The notes: generated from the sequence alone by a model not told the origin. 64,000 nucleotides of DNA from Paraburkholderia sp. Ac-20340 (GCF_017104965.1 NZ_JAAGPR010000016.1:1-64000), one strand, 5' to 3'. Numbered from the stretch's first letter, positions 37,489 to 46,027 are shown. A program made the numbers and translations.

Positions 37489-37502
37489 TGTGATATATCA
37501 CA
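37489..37502. promoter_or_regulatory. Candidate GntR operator upstream of frc
   Basis: TGTGATATATCACA, a perfect 14-base palindrome. With two flanking bases it is identical over 16 bases (GTATGTGATATATCAC) to the site at 38852-38867 in front of the gntR unit. Confidence 0.7.
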
Positions 37503-37750
37503 ACGAAGCAAGAGCGGGTTTATCCGCCCAAAATGCATGCCGATCGGGCTGTGAGCCTTGTCGGATATGGGTTTGTTGCCCCTGAAGGATGATTGCTGCA
37601 CTGCATGAACGGGAAAACCCCGAGGTCTGAACGGCCTTTCAGTGCGGAGATATTTCGGATTGGGCGTGCGGGATGCTCAAAACGCGGCCACGCCGGCCGC
37701 CTTGATGCGCATAAAATTCTGACCTTTTCGCCGCCGCGAATCCGGCGCCC

Positions 37751-37781
37751 AAACGAAAACGGGAGACCCGAAGGTCTCCCG
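37751..37781 (-). terminator. Rho-independent terminator of gntR
   Basis: CGGGAGACC (37760-37768) pairs with GGTCTCCCG (37773-37781) across CGAA; on the minus strand it is followed by GTTTTCGTTT. It lies 35 bases past the gntR stop. Confidence 0.75.
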
Positions 37782-37815
37782 CTGGCATCAGCTTGTACGG
37801 CGAACCGCTACAGGC

Positions 37816-38544
37816 TCAGTCGAGAAAATCGCAATGCTTCTCGACATAGGCGGCGAGATCGAGCGAATGCTGGCGCGCGAGGCGCTCGGCAAGCTCGGTG
37901 TCGCGCTTTTCGAGCGCCTCGATGATGCGCAGATGATCGACGATCGAACGCGATGCGCGGTCGCTTTGCGAGATCGTCATGCGACGAATCGCGCGCACGT
38001 GCACGAAGATGTTCTTGATGGTATCGAGAATGATCTGCGACTTCGAGAGTTCGACGATCGCCTGGTGGAAGGCGATGTTGGCATCCGAGTACTCGGCGAT
38101 ATGCTCGGCCGGCGTGCTGTCGCGGAACGCGTCGAACATGTGACGCAGACGGGCGATTTCCTCGTCTGTGGCGTGCAGCGTCGCGAGACGCGCGGCCATG
38201 CTTTCCAGCGCGGCCCACATCTGGATCATTTCGACGATTTCACGCTTGTTCTTGCGCACGATATAGATGCCGCGACGCGGCACCATGCGCAGAAAGCCTT
38301 CCTGCTCGAGCAAGGTCATGGCCTCGCGCACCGGCGTGCGGCTCACGCCGAGCGTTTCGCTCAGCACGCGCTCGTCCAGACGGATTTCTTCGCGCGACTG
38401 ATAGATGTCGGCGTCGGCAATGGCCTGACGCAGCATGGCATAAGCCTGATCGCGCAGGCTCAGCGTGGCATTGATGGGTTGCAGCGCCAGCGTGAGCGGC
38501 GCGGCTTCCCGGGTGGCGACAACTTCAGTGTGTTCTGACGACAT
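37816..38544 (-). CDS. GntR-family regulator, FadR/FCD type
   Basis: 242 residues. N-terminal winged HTH: LRDQAYAMLRQAI, then DERVLSETLGVSRTPVREAM and LEQEGFLRMVPRRGIYIV. The C-terminal FCD ligand-binding domain has the metal-ligand pattern FHQAIVELSKS and DHLRIIEALEKRD. These regulators usually repress catabolic genes until a small acid binds. Two identical palindromes, one before this unit and one before frc, suggest that it controls both itself and frc, hence an oxalate-, formate- or CoA-ester-responsive switch. The start follows AAAGGG. Confidence 0.9.
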   Translation of the reverse strand: MSSEHTEVVATREAAPLTLALQPINATLSLRDQAYAMLRQAIADADIYQSREEIRLDERVLSETLGVSRTPVREAMTLLEQEGFLRMVPRRGIYIVRKNKREIVEMIQMWAALESMAARLATLHATDEEIARLRHMFDAFRDSTPAEHIAEYSDANIAFHQAIVELSKSQIILDTIKNIFVHVRAIRRMTISQSDRASRSIVDHLRIIEALEKRDTELAERLARQHSLDLAAYVEKHCDFLD

Positions 38545-38554
38545 TCATTGCCCT

Positions 38555-38779
38555 TTAACCGATACGACCCACCTGCGGCCCGACCTTGGGACCGACATGC
38601 GAACGGACGTGTTGACGGACCGCCTGCACGCGCGGCGCTTCGCCCAAACCGACGAAACGGCCATGCTGGCCAGCCTGCTCGATGGCCGACTGCGGCAGCC
38701 ACTTTGCGATCATAACCGTTGCAGCCGCGCCTAAACCCACCACCGCTGCGCCAAAGAGTGCGAGAGAGACGAAATCCAT
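38555..38779 (-). CDS. Small single-span membrane protein, 74 residues
   Basis: Starts at the ATG at 38779 with GGAG six bases upstream. One hydrophobic segment at about residues 4-26 (VSLALFGAAVVGLGAAATVM) and a basic, His- and Val-rich C-terminal half. No family recognised. It is 10 bases upstream of gntR on the same strand and downstream of the palindrome at 38854, so it is probably the first gene of the gntR transcript. The good ribosome binding site and the placement make it a likely real gene. Confidence 0.6.
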   Translation of the reverse strand: MDFVSLALFGAAVVGLGAAATVMIAKWLPQSAIEQAGQHGRFVGLGEAPRVQAVRQHVRSHVGPKVGPQVGRIG

Positions 38780-38853
38780 TTGAAGCTCCGCAAGATTGAG
38801 TCATTGAATGACTGAATCATATGCTGCGTCGCGACAAAAATCAATATTCTGTA

Positions 38854-38867
38854 TGTGATATATCACT
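38854..38867. promoter_or_regulatory. Candidate GntR operator upstream of the gntR unit
   Basis: TGTGATATATCACT; its inner 12 bases (38855-38866) are a perfect palindrome. It lies about 75 bases upstream of the small membrane protein start in A+T-rich DNA, where the promoter should be. It matches the frc-proximal site over 16 bases. Confidence 0.7.
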
Positions 38868-39101
38868 AAGAATTCTTCTAATTGTTGTGTCTCCGATACA
38901 GCCCAGCGCGCCGTGCAGGAAACCATGCTGAACGAAATGGACGCGGGCGACAAGTCGATCCCAAGAAGGGATATTCCAGACGAAGCCTGCCACCGCGAAG
39001 CCGTCATCCGAAGCATCGGAACGGAACCAGCGGAACAGAACCAGCGGAATCCGACACGAATTTGGTTGACAGCGCATGCGGCGGCCCCGCACACTCGACT
39101 C

Positions 39102-39270
39102 ATGCACACCTTTGCCACCCTTCCCCACACGACCGCGACAACTCGCCCGTGGCATATGCCGAAACATGGCATGGCACGGGGGAATGTGTGCGTATAGGCA
39201 AAAGGCAGTCTGTTCAGTCTGTCGTTGCGCAAATCACAAGCCCCGCCGAATCGACGGGGCTTTTTGTTTG
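39102..39270 (+). ncRNA. Candidate small RNA of about 170 bases
   Basis: TTGACA (39066-39071) is followed after 18 bases by CACACT (39090-39095), placing transcription start near 39102. From there GCACAC (39104-39109) can pair with GTGTGC (39186-39191), and inside it CCCGTG (39146-39151) pairs with CACGGG (39175-39180) and ATGCC (39156-39160) with GGCAT (39168-39172) across a 7-base loop. A single-stranded stretch follows, then a Rho-independent terminator. The -10 is weak (three of six). It could instead be a leader with an attenuator for the DUF2917 gene, which starts 52 bases after the terminator. No known RNA family was recognised. Confidence 0.45.
39239..39270 (+). terminator. Rho-independent terminator of the candidate small RNA
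   Basis: AGCCCCG pairs with CGGGGCT across a 9-base loop and runs into TTTTTGTTTG. No plus-strand protein gene lies upstream to account for it. Confidence 0.8.
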
Positions 39271-39321
39271 TGGGTGGCAGAAGTAACGCTCCGTCCGTCG
39301 GCTCTAGAAATGGAGAACACG

Positions 39322-39759
39322 ATGGATCAGGCATCACAGCAGGACGCCGCCGGCGCCTGTCAGGTCTTCAGTTTCGATCGCCTCTTGCAAGAGCAGGAGG
39401 TGCCGCTTCCCGCGCAGTCGATCCATTTCGCTGTCCCCATCGGCAAGACGCTCACCTGGCGCGTCGCCGCCGACAGCACTCTGCGCGTCCACGGCTCGCG
39501 CGTGTGGATCACCCGCGCCCGTTCGCCCTACGACCATTGGCTGAACCCCGGCGGTACGCTGCGCGTCCTGCGCGGCGAACGGCTCTGGATCAGCTGCGAC
39601 GATCCCGCCGATTTCGCCGATCTCGCCGATTTCTCCCCCAACCCGGCGCGCGTCACGATCACCAGCGCCTGGCGGCCGCCGTTGGCCAGCGCGCGGCAGA
39701 TCGCGGAGCGCGTCGGCGCGTTGCTCGCGCTGCTGACGATGCGCCGCGCACCGCGTTAG
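39322..39759 (+). CDS. DUF2917 domain protein
   Basis: 145 residues from the ATG at 39322, chosen because GGAG lies six bases upstream; an ATG at 39310 would add four residues. The core at about 30-115 (QSIHFAVPIGKTLTWRVAAD, then VHGSRVWITRARSPYDHWL, LRVLRGERLWIS) matches the beta-rich DUF2917 family, small proteins common in Burkholderiaceae with no assigned function. No signal peptide. It converges with the second porin gene over a shared strong terminator. Confidence 0.78.
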   Translation: MDQASQQDAAGACQVFSFDRLLQEQEVPLPAQSIHFAVPIGKTLTWRVAADSTLRVHGSRVWITRARSPYDHWLNPGGTLRVLRGERLWISCDDPADFADLADFSPNPARVTITSAWRPPLASARQIAERVGALLALLTMRRAPR

Positions 39760-39766
39760 GCGATGC

Positions 39767-39808
39767 ATAAAAAACGCCGGGCGCGCTGCAGATTGGCGCG
39801 CCCGGCGT
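39767..39808 (-). terminator. Strong terminator between DUF2917 and the porin, minus-strand T run
   Basis: A perfect 13-base stem (39774-39786 with 39796-39808); on the minus strand it is followed by six T residues. It terminates the porin gene and may also stop plus-strand transcription. Confidence 0.88.
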
Positions 39809-39840
39809 CTGTGCCCAGTGAGCACTCGCTTACATCGACA

Positions 39841-41004
39841 TCAGAACTTGTGCCGCAGGCCCAGATTGATCATGGTCTGCGACGCGGTTCCGTTGTAGCC
39901 ATACGAACCAATCGACGCTTCGGCCGGCATCGAACCGCCCGAGCCGTCGCCCTGATCGCCGCTCGCGTGCTGCCAGGCCGCCGTCATATAGAGATCGGTG
40001 CGCTTGGAGAGGCTGTAATCCGCGCCGATCGACACCTGATGGTAATTCGCGTTGGTATCGCCATTCGCGTGCGTGTAGCTGTAGCCGAGCCCCAGCAGCA
40101 GCGCCGGGTTCAACTGGTAATTCACGAAGCCCTGGCCGGTGTTGTACTTCTCGGTATCGCGGAATGCGGAACTCGCATCCGCCGCGTACTGCGCATTGCT
40201 ATACCCCAGCCCGAAGGTAAACAGTCCGGCCGAATACTGCGCCGCCGCACGCGCGATCGAAAGTGAGTGAGCGCTCGCATAACCGCTGTTGATCGGACCG
40301 TCGAAGGTGCCGTCCGAGGTGCTGCTCCAGCCGTCGGTGCGAATGCCCAGGCCTGCCTGGCTGTTGGCCGCGTAGAAGTAACCGCCCGCGACCGCAATCG
40401 GCCCATTGTTATAGGCGACGGCCGCCGAATACGATTGCTCCGATCCCGTCGAGCCCGCGATGCCGCCGAACGAATACATGGCGGCCGCCTGCAGCCCGTT
40501 CCAGACCGGCGTGGTGTACTTGACCGCGTTATTCACGCGGAAGCTGTTGTCGTAATTGTCGACGTCGCCCGCCGTGGCGAATGCCGAGCCGAAGTAGTTA
40601 TCCGCGGTAATGCCCTGCACGAGATCGATCAGCGGATCGTACTGGCGGCCCAGCGTGAGCGAGCCGTATTGTTCGGCGGTCAGCCCGACGTACGCCTGGC
40701 GGCCGAACAGCCGCCCGCCCTGCGCGGACGATCCCGTCGAAGGATTAAAGCCGCTTTCCAGCTGGAAGATCGCCTTGAGGCCGCCGCCCAGATCCTCGGC
40801 GCCCTTCATGCCCCAGCGCGAGCCGGACAGGTTGCCGTTGCTGGCGTTGCCGAGGCTCCAGAGATTCTTGCTGCCGTTGGCGTGATTGACGTAGGTGATC
40901 GAAGTGTCGATGGTGCCGTAGAGCGTGACACTGTTCTGGGCATGCACCGCGCCGGCAGCCCCGAGCGCGGCGAGCGAAAGCGAAGTCAACGCGAGTCTCT
41001 TCAC
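39841..41004 (-). CDS. Trimeric Gram-negative porin, GTG start
   Basis: Outer-membrane general porin, 387 residues from a GTG at 41004, the same length as the porin at 8287. GGAG stands six bases before the GTG. Signal peptide MKRLALTSLSLAALGAAGAVHA, then QNSVTLYGTIDTS, SRWGMKGAEDLGGGLKAIF, FGRQAYVGLTAEQYGSLTLG and the terminal LGLRHKF. An ATG frame opens at 41055, but the 17 extra residues before the Lys-Arg of the signal peptide are not signal-like. The gene is transcribed alone from an A+T-rich upstream region and ends at a strong terminator. Confidence 0.93.
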   Translation of the reverse strand: MKRLALTSLSLAALGAAGAVHAQNSVTLYGTIDTSITYVNHANGSKNLWSLGNASNGNLSGSRWGMKGAEDLGGGLKAIFQLESGFNPSTGSSAQGGRLFGRQAYVGLTAEQYGSLTLGRQYDPLIDLVQGITADNYFGSAFATAGDVDNYDNSFRVNNAVKYTTPVWNGLQAAAMYSFGGIAGSTGSEQSYSAAVAYNNGPIAVAGGYFYAANSQAGLGIRTDGWSSTSDGTFDGPINSGYASAHSLSIARAAAQYSAGLFTFGLGYSNAQYAADASSAFRDTEKYNTGQGFVNYQLNPALLLGLGYSYTHANGDTNANYHQVSIGADYSLSKRTDLYMTAAWQHASGDQGDGSGGSMPAEASIGSYGYNGTASQTMINLGLRHKF

Positions 41005-41650
41005 GTCATTCTCCTTGTCGAGCGGAGCCAGCGCCCCGATCCCATGCAAGACCATCTTGTGCGGTTCACATCCTCTCTTGCGTGGATCAATCTAACTCCA
41101 CGGCGGCGCGAAGTAAAAGAATTAAAAAGCGTGTCTCGATTTGGTAACAGCGGATTCAGAAAGGGTTCGTTTCTGCCGTCAACCATTGAGTCGCGCGATG
41201 AAGCAATGCTCGCGTCGGGCCGCGTCAATCTGTCCGAAACACCTCGTTAATTGAGACGTCTGTACTATGGCGGCCGACTTGTGCCTGGCTGACTGCCCAG
41301 CGGTTTCGCGGCGTTTATGTCGTGCGTCTGCAAATATGAAGATTCGGATAAGTCGCGCAAAAATCGCCGATTAAGCGAAGCGCCGTGCGTAAAATGCAGC
41401 CCCGACGCATCAATCTGACGAATTTTCATCCGATCCTGTTTGATGTTTCTTTAGGTACTTAGTCAACCGTCCAGACGCCCCGCGCGTTTGCAGCTTTACC
41501 AGTCATTTACCAAACGTTTACGTTTTCCACCGCGAAGCCGCCCACCAGCCGGGCCGCCGCCGCCGGAACGTGACGTCCAACATGCGATGCCGCCCCCGGG
41601 GACGCCAGCACGGCGCCAAGGCGGCATCCGGGAATCCGCCGGACCAATCC
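41005..41650. other. Divergent intergenic region between porin and mprF
   Basis: 646 bases. 41080-41480 is relatively A+T-rich and must hold the porin promoter; 41500-41650 is G+C-rich leader before mprF. No gene, repeat or recognised RNA was seen, and I found no convincing promoter pair. Its length leaves room for an unrecognised regulatory RNA. Confidence 0.4.
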
Positions 41651-44263
41651 ATGTCTCAAACGCCTCCTTCGCGCCTCGCGCGCGCCGCCTTCGTGGCGCT
41701 GCGCCGCCGCGCCCGGGTTCTGCGCCTGCAGCGCTTCGCCGCGCCGGCGCTGGCGCTCGGCATCTGCGCGCTGCTGCTGATCGTGTTCCAGCATCTGTCG
41801 CAATCGGTGGATTACCGTTCGGTGATCCGCCAGCTTTGGCATCTGACCCCGACACAGTGGACCGGCGCGCTCGGCGCCACCGCGCTCAGCTTCGTCGCTC
41901 TCGTCGGTCGCGACGCCGTCGGCCTGCGCTACCTCGGCGCTCGCGTTTCGCGCGGCGCGCTGTGGGTCGGCGCGATCGCCGGCTCGGCGCTCGGCAACGT
42001 GACGGGCTTCGGCGCGCTCACGGGCGGCGCGGTGCGATGCCGCGTCTATGGCCCCGCCGGCGTCACGCCCGCGCAGATCGGCCGCATGACGGTGTTCACG
42101 AGCGCGACGCTCGCCATCGCCCTCGCGCTGATGGCCGCGCTCGGCATGGTCGCTTCCGCCGACACGCTCGCGGGACTTTTGCACCTCACGCCCGCCGCGC
42201 TGCGCTGGATCGGCGGCATCGTGCTGGCGCTCGGCGCCGCGATGATCGCCGCCTGCCCTGCCCGCGCACGCGAGATCGAGCCCTTTAAGCGCGCCTGGCT
42301 GCGCTTCACGGTACCCGCGCGCCGCGACCTCGTCGCGCAACTGCTGCTCGCCGCACTCGACGTGGTGGGCGCCGGCCTCGCGCTCTGGTCGGTGATGCCG
42401 CACGCACAGCTCGATTTCGCCGATTTCCTGACCGTCTACACCGCCGCCATGCTGCTCGGCCTGATCGGCCATACGCCCGGCGGCATCGGCGTATTCGAAG
42501 CGGCGATGGTGTTCGCGCTCGGCTCCAGCGTGCCGGGCTCGAAGGTGTTCGCCGCGCTGCTGGCCTATCGCGCGATCTACTTCGGCGCGCCGCTCGCGCT
42601 GTCGGCCGCGCTGCTCGCCGCATTCGAAGGCCGCGCGCTCAAGAACCCGCTCAACACGAATTTCGCCAGGCGCGGCGCCGACGGCGTCTCGCAACTCGCG
42701 CCGCTGTTCCTCGCCATCGTCACCTTCGTGACGGGCAGCATGCTGGTGATCTCGGGCGCGACGCCCGCCTTCGCCAAGCGCATCGCCCTGCTGCAAACCT
42801 TCCTGCCGCTCTGGGTGCTCGAAAGCTCGCAGATGCTCGGCAGCCTGTTCGGCGTGCTCCTGCTGTTCGTCGCGCGCGGTCTGCTGCGCCGGCTCGACGC
42901 CGCCTGGTGGCTCGCGCTGATGCTCGCCGTCGCCAACCTCGCGCTCTCGCTCACCAAGGGTCTCGCCTTTGTCGAAGCGGGCGTGCTGTGCGTGCTGATC
43001 GCGCTGCTGATCGCCACACGCGGCCGTTTCAATCGCCATTCGTCGCTGTTCGCGGAGCGCTTCACGCCCGCGTGGCTGGCTTCGGTCGGCTGCGTGATCG
43101 CGCTGGCCGTCTGGGTGCTGCTGTTCGCCTTTCGCGACGTCGATTATTCGCAGCATCTCTGGTGGCAATTCGCCTTCGACGAACGCGCGCCGCGTGCACT
43201 GCGCGCCACGCTCGGCGCGGGCGTGTTCGCTGCGGCGCTGGCCTCGTGGCAGCTGCTGCGCCCGGCCGCCGGCCGCTTCGTGATGCCCGCGAGCGAAGAT
43301 CTCGTCGAAGCCGCGCGCATCGTGCGCGCGCAGGAACGCAGCGACGCGGGCCTCGCGCTGATGGGCGACAAGAGCTTCCTGTTCTCGCAGTCGCGCAACG
43401 CCTTCCTGATGTACGCCAAACGCGGCCGCACGTGGGCCGCGCTGCACGACCCGGTCGGCCCGCGCGAAGAATGGCCCGCGCTGATCCGCGAATTCGTCTC
43501 GCTCGCGCACACGCACGGCGGGCGCGCCGCGTTCTATCAGGTGCGCGCCGACGCACTGCCGCTGTATCTCGACGCCGGTCTCACGCTGATGAAACTCGGC
43601 GAAGAAGCGCGCGTGATGCTGCAGGAATTCGATCTCAAGGGCCCGCAGCGCGCGCATCTGCGCTATGCGCTCAAACGCGGCGAGCGCGACGGCTTCTCGT
43701 TCGAAAACATCGAACCCGCGCAGATGGCCGAAAGCCTGCCGGTGCTGCGCGCGATCTCCGACGCCTGGCTGGAAGACCGCGAAGCGCGCGAAAAGAGCTT
43801 CTCGGTGGCCGCGTTCGAGGACGATTACCTCGCCGCCCAGCACGTGCTGATGGTGCGCCAGAACGGCGCGCCGCTCGCCTTCGTCACCTTCATGACGACC
43901 GACCTGAACACCGACGCGACGGTCGGCGTCATGCGCCATCTGCCGGGCGCTTCGCCCTACGCAATGGAGTATCTGTTCACGCAGCTTGCGCTGCACCTGA
44001 AAGCCGCCGGGTATCAGTCGCTCTCGCTCGGCATGGCGCCGCTTTCCGGCATGGGGCCGACGCCGCTCGCGTCGTCGTGGCACCGCCTGGCCGGACTGAT
44101 CTGGCGCTTCGGCGGCAAGTTCTACAACTTCCGTGGGTTGCGCGGCTTCAAGAACAAGTTCGCGCCGCGCTGGGAACCGCGCTATCTGGCCGCCTCGGGC
44201 TCGATCAGCGTGTTCATCACCCTTGCGGATCTATCGCTGCTGGCAGGAGGCTGGCGTTCATGA
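41651..44263 (+). CDS. mprF: Bifunctional phosphatidylglycerol aminoacyltransferase/flippase MprF (LpiA)
   Basis: Transfers an amino acid from aminoacyl-tRNA to phosphatidylglycerol and flips the product, lowering surface negative charge and raising resistance to cationic peptides and acid. 870 residues from the ATG at 41651. Residues 30-520 have about 12-14 membrane segments with the flippase motifs GALTGGAVRCRVYG and GHTPGGIGVFEAAMVFALG. Residues 560-860 are the cytosolic GNAT-like synthase domain (DUF2156): GDKSFLFSQSRNAFLMYAKR, LGMAPLSGMG and KFYNFRGLRGFKNKF. Its TGA overlaps the acvB ATG (ATGA). Lysyl versus alanyl specificity is not readable. Confidence 0.94.
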   Translation: MSQTPPSRLARAAFVALRRRARVLRLQRFAAPALALGICALLLIVFQHLSQSVDYRSVIRQLWHLTPTQWTGALGATALSFVALVGRDAVGLRYLGARVSRGALWVGAIAGSALGNVTGFGALTGGAVRCRVYGPAGVTPAQIGRMTVFTSATLAIALALMAALGMVASADTLAGLLHLTPAALRWIGGIVLALGAAMIAACPARAREIEPFKRAWLRFTVPARRDLVAQLLLAALDVVGAGLALWSVMPHAQLDFADFLTVYTAAMLLGLIGHTPGGIGVFEAAMVFALGSSVPGSKVFAALLAYRAIYFGAPLALSAALLAAFEGRALKNPLNTNFARRGADGVSQLAPLFLAIVTFVTGSMLVISGATPAFAKRIALLQTFLPLWVLESSQMLGSLFGVLLLFVARGLLRRLDAAWWLALMLAVANLALSLTKGLAFVEAGVLCVLIALLIATRGRFNRHSSLFAERFTPAWLASVGCVIALAVWVLLFAFRDVDYSQHLWWQFAFDERAPRALRATLGAGVFAAALASWQLLRPAAGRFVMPASEDLVEAARIVRAQERSDAGLALMGDKSFLFSQSRNAFLMYAKRGRTWAALHDPVGPREEWPALIREFVSLAHTHGGRAAFYQVRADALPLYLDAGLTLMKLGEEARVMLQEFDLKGPQRAHLRYALKRGERDGFSFENIEPAQMAESLPVLRAISDAWLEDREAREKSFSVAAFEDDYLAAQHVLMVRQNGAPLAFVTFMTTDLNTDATVGVMRHLPGASPYAMEYLFTQLALHLKAAGYQSLSLGMAPLSGMGPTPLASSWHRLAGLIWRFGGKFYNFRGLRGFKNKFAPRWEPRYLAASGSISVFITLADLSLLAGGWRS

Positions 44264-45642
44264 TTCATCGTATTTTCTCGCTGCCGCGCACGACCCGCGC
44301 GGCAGCGGGCGCAGTATTGCTCGCGCTCGGCGCCGTTCAGGCCCACGCAACCGAGGCACCGGCGCATAGCGCCGTGACGCATGTCTCCGGCGGCCGTTAT
44401 GGCGATGTCGCCGTGACGCGCCCCATCGGCGGGATGCGCGGTTTCACCGTGCTGTTCTCCGCAGGCGATCACTGGAACGCCGACGACCAGACCCGCGCCG
44501 ATGCGCTCGCGCATCACGGCGCGCTCGTCGTCGGCGTCGACAAGACGCGCTATATGACGAACCTCGCGGCGGTCAAGAACGAGACCTGCCACAAGCTCTA
44601 TAGCGACGCCGAAGCGCTCAGCCATCAGCTCGAACGTCAGGAAGAATCGAGCCAGTATTTCGCGCCGATCGCCATCGGCACGGGCGAAGGCGCGTTGATC
44701 GCGCAGCGCATGCTCTCGCAGGCGCCGGCCAACACGATGGCAGGCGCGGTATCGCTCGATCCGGCCGCGAAGCTCGACGCGCGCTTCGCGCCCTGCCCGG
44801 CCGATCCGACGCTCTCGCGCGGCAAAGGCCTGCCCGGTTTCTTCGAACAAGGCGTGACCTCGACGGTTGCGGGCGCAACGAAAACGCCGGCGGCTTCAAC
44901 GGCCGGCGCCGCGCCGCACACGTTCGCAGCGAATCTGAGCGACGCCGACAAACTCGTCACGCTCGCCGCGCCGCATTTGCACGTGGCGACGGAAAGCGAG
45001 GAAGACGTCTCCGATCTGCCGCTCGTCGAGCTGCCCGCCGCGCATCCGACCGACATGCTCGCCGTAGTGATTTCCGGCGACGGCGGCTGGCGCGATCTCG
45101 ACAAGACGATCGCGGAACAACTGCAAAAGCAGGGTGTTTCGGTGGTCGGCTGGGATGCGCTGCGCTACTTCTGGAGCGAGAAGTCGCCCGCGCAGACGAG
45201 CCACGATCTTGCACGCGTGATCAACACGTACGCGTCGCGCTGGCATGCGAAGCACATCGCGCTGGTGGGCTATTCGTTCGGCGCCGATGTGATGCCGTTC
45301 GCCTATAACCGCCTGCCGGATGCGCTGCGCGCGAAGGTCTCGTATATGTCGCTGCTCGGCTTCGCGCCCGACGCGGATTTCCAGATTCGCGTGGTGGGCT
45401 GGCTCGGCATGCCGGCGAGCGACAAGGCGCTCAAGGTGCAGCCGGAACTGGCGAAGGTGCCGCCTTCGATCGTGCAATGCGTGTATGGCGCGGACGAGAA
45501 AGATACGCTGTGCCCGGCGCTGGCGAACACCGGCATCGATCTCGTGAAGACGCACGGTAGCCACCACTTCGACGGCGACTACAGCGCGCTCGCCGCGAAG
45601 ATCATCGAAGGCTGGAAGAAGGAGATTGCGGCGCGGGGGTGA
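44260..45642 (+). CDS. acvB: AcvB/VirJ-type aminoacyl-phosphatidylglycerol hydrolase
   Basis: Periplasmic serine hydrolase that removes the amino acid from lipids made by the neighbouring MprF, a known lpiA-acvB pairing. 460 residues. A signal peptide spans about 1-30 (cleavage near AHA). A first, divergent alpha/beta half follows to about 210 and the VirJ domain at about 265-455: VVISGDGGWRDLDKTIA and VGYSFGADVMPF, where the Ser in GYSFG is the likely nucleophile; the late HHFDGDY supplies the His. The ATG overlaps the mprF stop. The stop codon lies inside a 27-base inverted repeat. Confidence 0.9.
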   Translation: MIHRIFSLPRTTRAAAGAVLLALGAVQAHATEAPAHSAVTHVSGGRYGDVAVTRPIGGMRGFTVLFSAGDHWNADDQTRADALAHHGALVVGVDKTRYMTNLAAVKNETCHKLYSDAEALSHQLERQEESSQYFAPIAIGTGEGALIAQRMLSQAPANTMAGAVSLDPAAKLDARFAPCPADPTLSRGKGLPGFFEQGVTSTVAGATKTPAASTAGAAPHTFAANLSDADKLVTLAAPHLHVATESEEDVSDLPLVELPAAHPTDMLAVVISGDGGWRDLDKTIAEQLQKQGVSVVGWDALRYFWSEKSPAQTSHDLARVINTYASRWHAKHIALVGYSFGADVMPFAYNRLPDALRAKVSYMSLLGFAPDADFQIRVVGWLGMPASDKALKVQPELAKVPPSIVQCVYGADEKDTLCPALANTGIDLVKTHGSHHFDGDYSALAAKIIEGWKKEIAARG

Positions 45643-45692
45643 AGTGCTGCAGATCAGGCCGCCTCGCGGCCTGATCTGCAGCACTTCACCCC
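45636..45692. repeat. Perfect 27-base inverted repeat carrying both convergent stop codons
   Basis: Bases 45636-45662 are the exact reverse complement of 45666-45692, with a 3-base loop. The left arm contains the TGA of acvB (45640-45642) and the right arm the TGA of the cupin gene (45688-45686), in the same context (GGGGTGAAGTGCTGCAG). There is no T run on either side, so it is not a standard intrinsic terminator, although the stem is very stable. Confidence 0.95.
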
Positions 45693-45952
45693 TTCCTCCC
45701 CGCCAGATACTGCACGCCCTGCGGCCCATAGTCCTCGACATGCGGCACATGGGCGGGCAGGTGAAACACCTCGCCCGCCCGGTACACCCGCGCCGCGCCG
45801 CCCGACCTGATCGTGATCTCTCCAGCGACGATCAGCGCCTTCGCTTCGAACGGATGCGAATGCTCGTCCATATGGCCCGGCTCGCGCGTCACGAGTACCG
45901 GCTCTGGAAAGCCCTCGCTCGCAAGCGTGCGGATAAAAGTGTCACGATCCAC
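45686..45952 (-). CDS. Small cupin-domain protein, GTG start
   Basis: 88 residues from a GTG at 45952 with GGAG eight bases upstream; the frame extends to an ATG at 46063 but without a site. The single cupin barrel has the metal motif HSHPFEAKALIVAGEI (two His and a Glu) and the later LPAHVPHVEDYG. Such small cupins act as metal-dependent sensors or isomerases; no function can be given. It converges on acvB, and its stop lies in the right arm of the inverted repeat. Confidence 0.8.
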   Translation of the reverse strand: MDRDTFIRTLASEGFPEPVLVTREPGHMDEHSHPFEAKALIVAGEITIRSGGAARVYRAGEVFHLPAHVPHVEDYGPQGVQYLAGRKG

Positions 45953-46027
45953 GGCTGTCTCCTTCCTGAAACACGACGCGGCCTGACGCCGCACGCTCCA
46001 GTCTGGCACGCCCGCATCCGCCAGGCG

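Larger units (their letters stand above)
37374..37815. other. Intergenic region between gntR and frc
   Basis: 442 bases. It holds the GntR-type palindrome at 37489-37502 about 115 bases upstream of frc and the gntR terminator at 37751-37781. Nothing else was recognised; short open frames lack ribosome binding sites. Confidence 0.6.
38780..39321. other. Intergenic region with an operator and a candidate small RNA
   Basis: 542 bases between the small membrane protein and DUF2917 genes. The left part holds the GntR palindrome (38854). 39010-39050 has a short direct repeat (GAACCAGCGGAA twice). The right part holds a promoter-like TTGACA, a structured stretch and a terminator, described as a candidate small RNA. 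No protein gene is supported. Confidence 0.55.

Noticed and set aside
41507..44083. An 858-codon open frame antisense to mprF
   Set aside because: It is Arg/Ala/His/Glu-rich mirror sequence of a well-supported gene, caused by high G+C codon use, and shows no domain.
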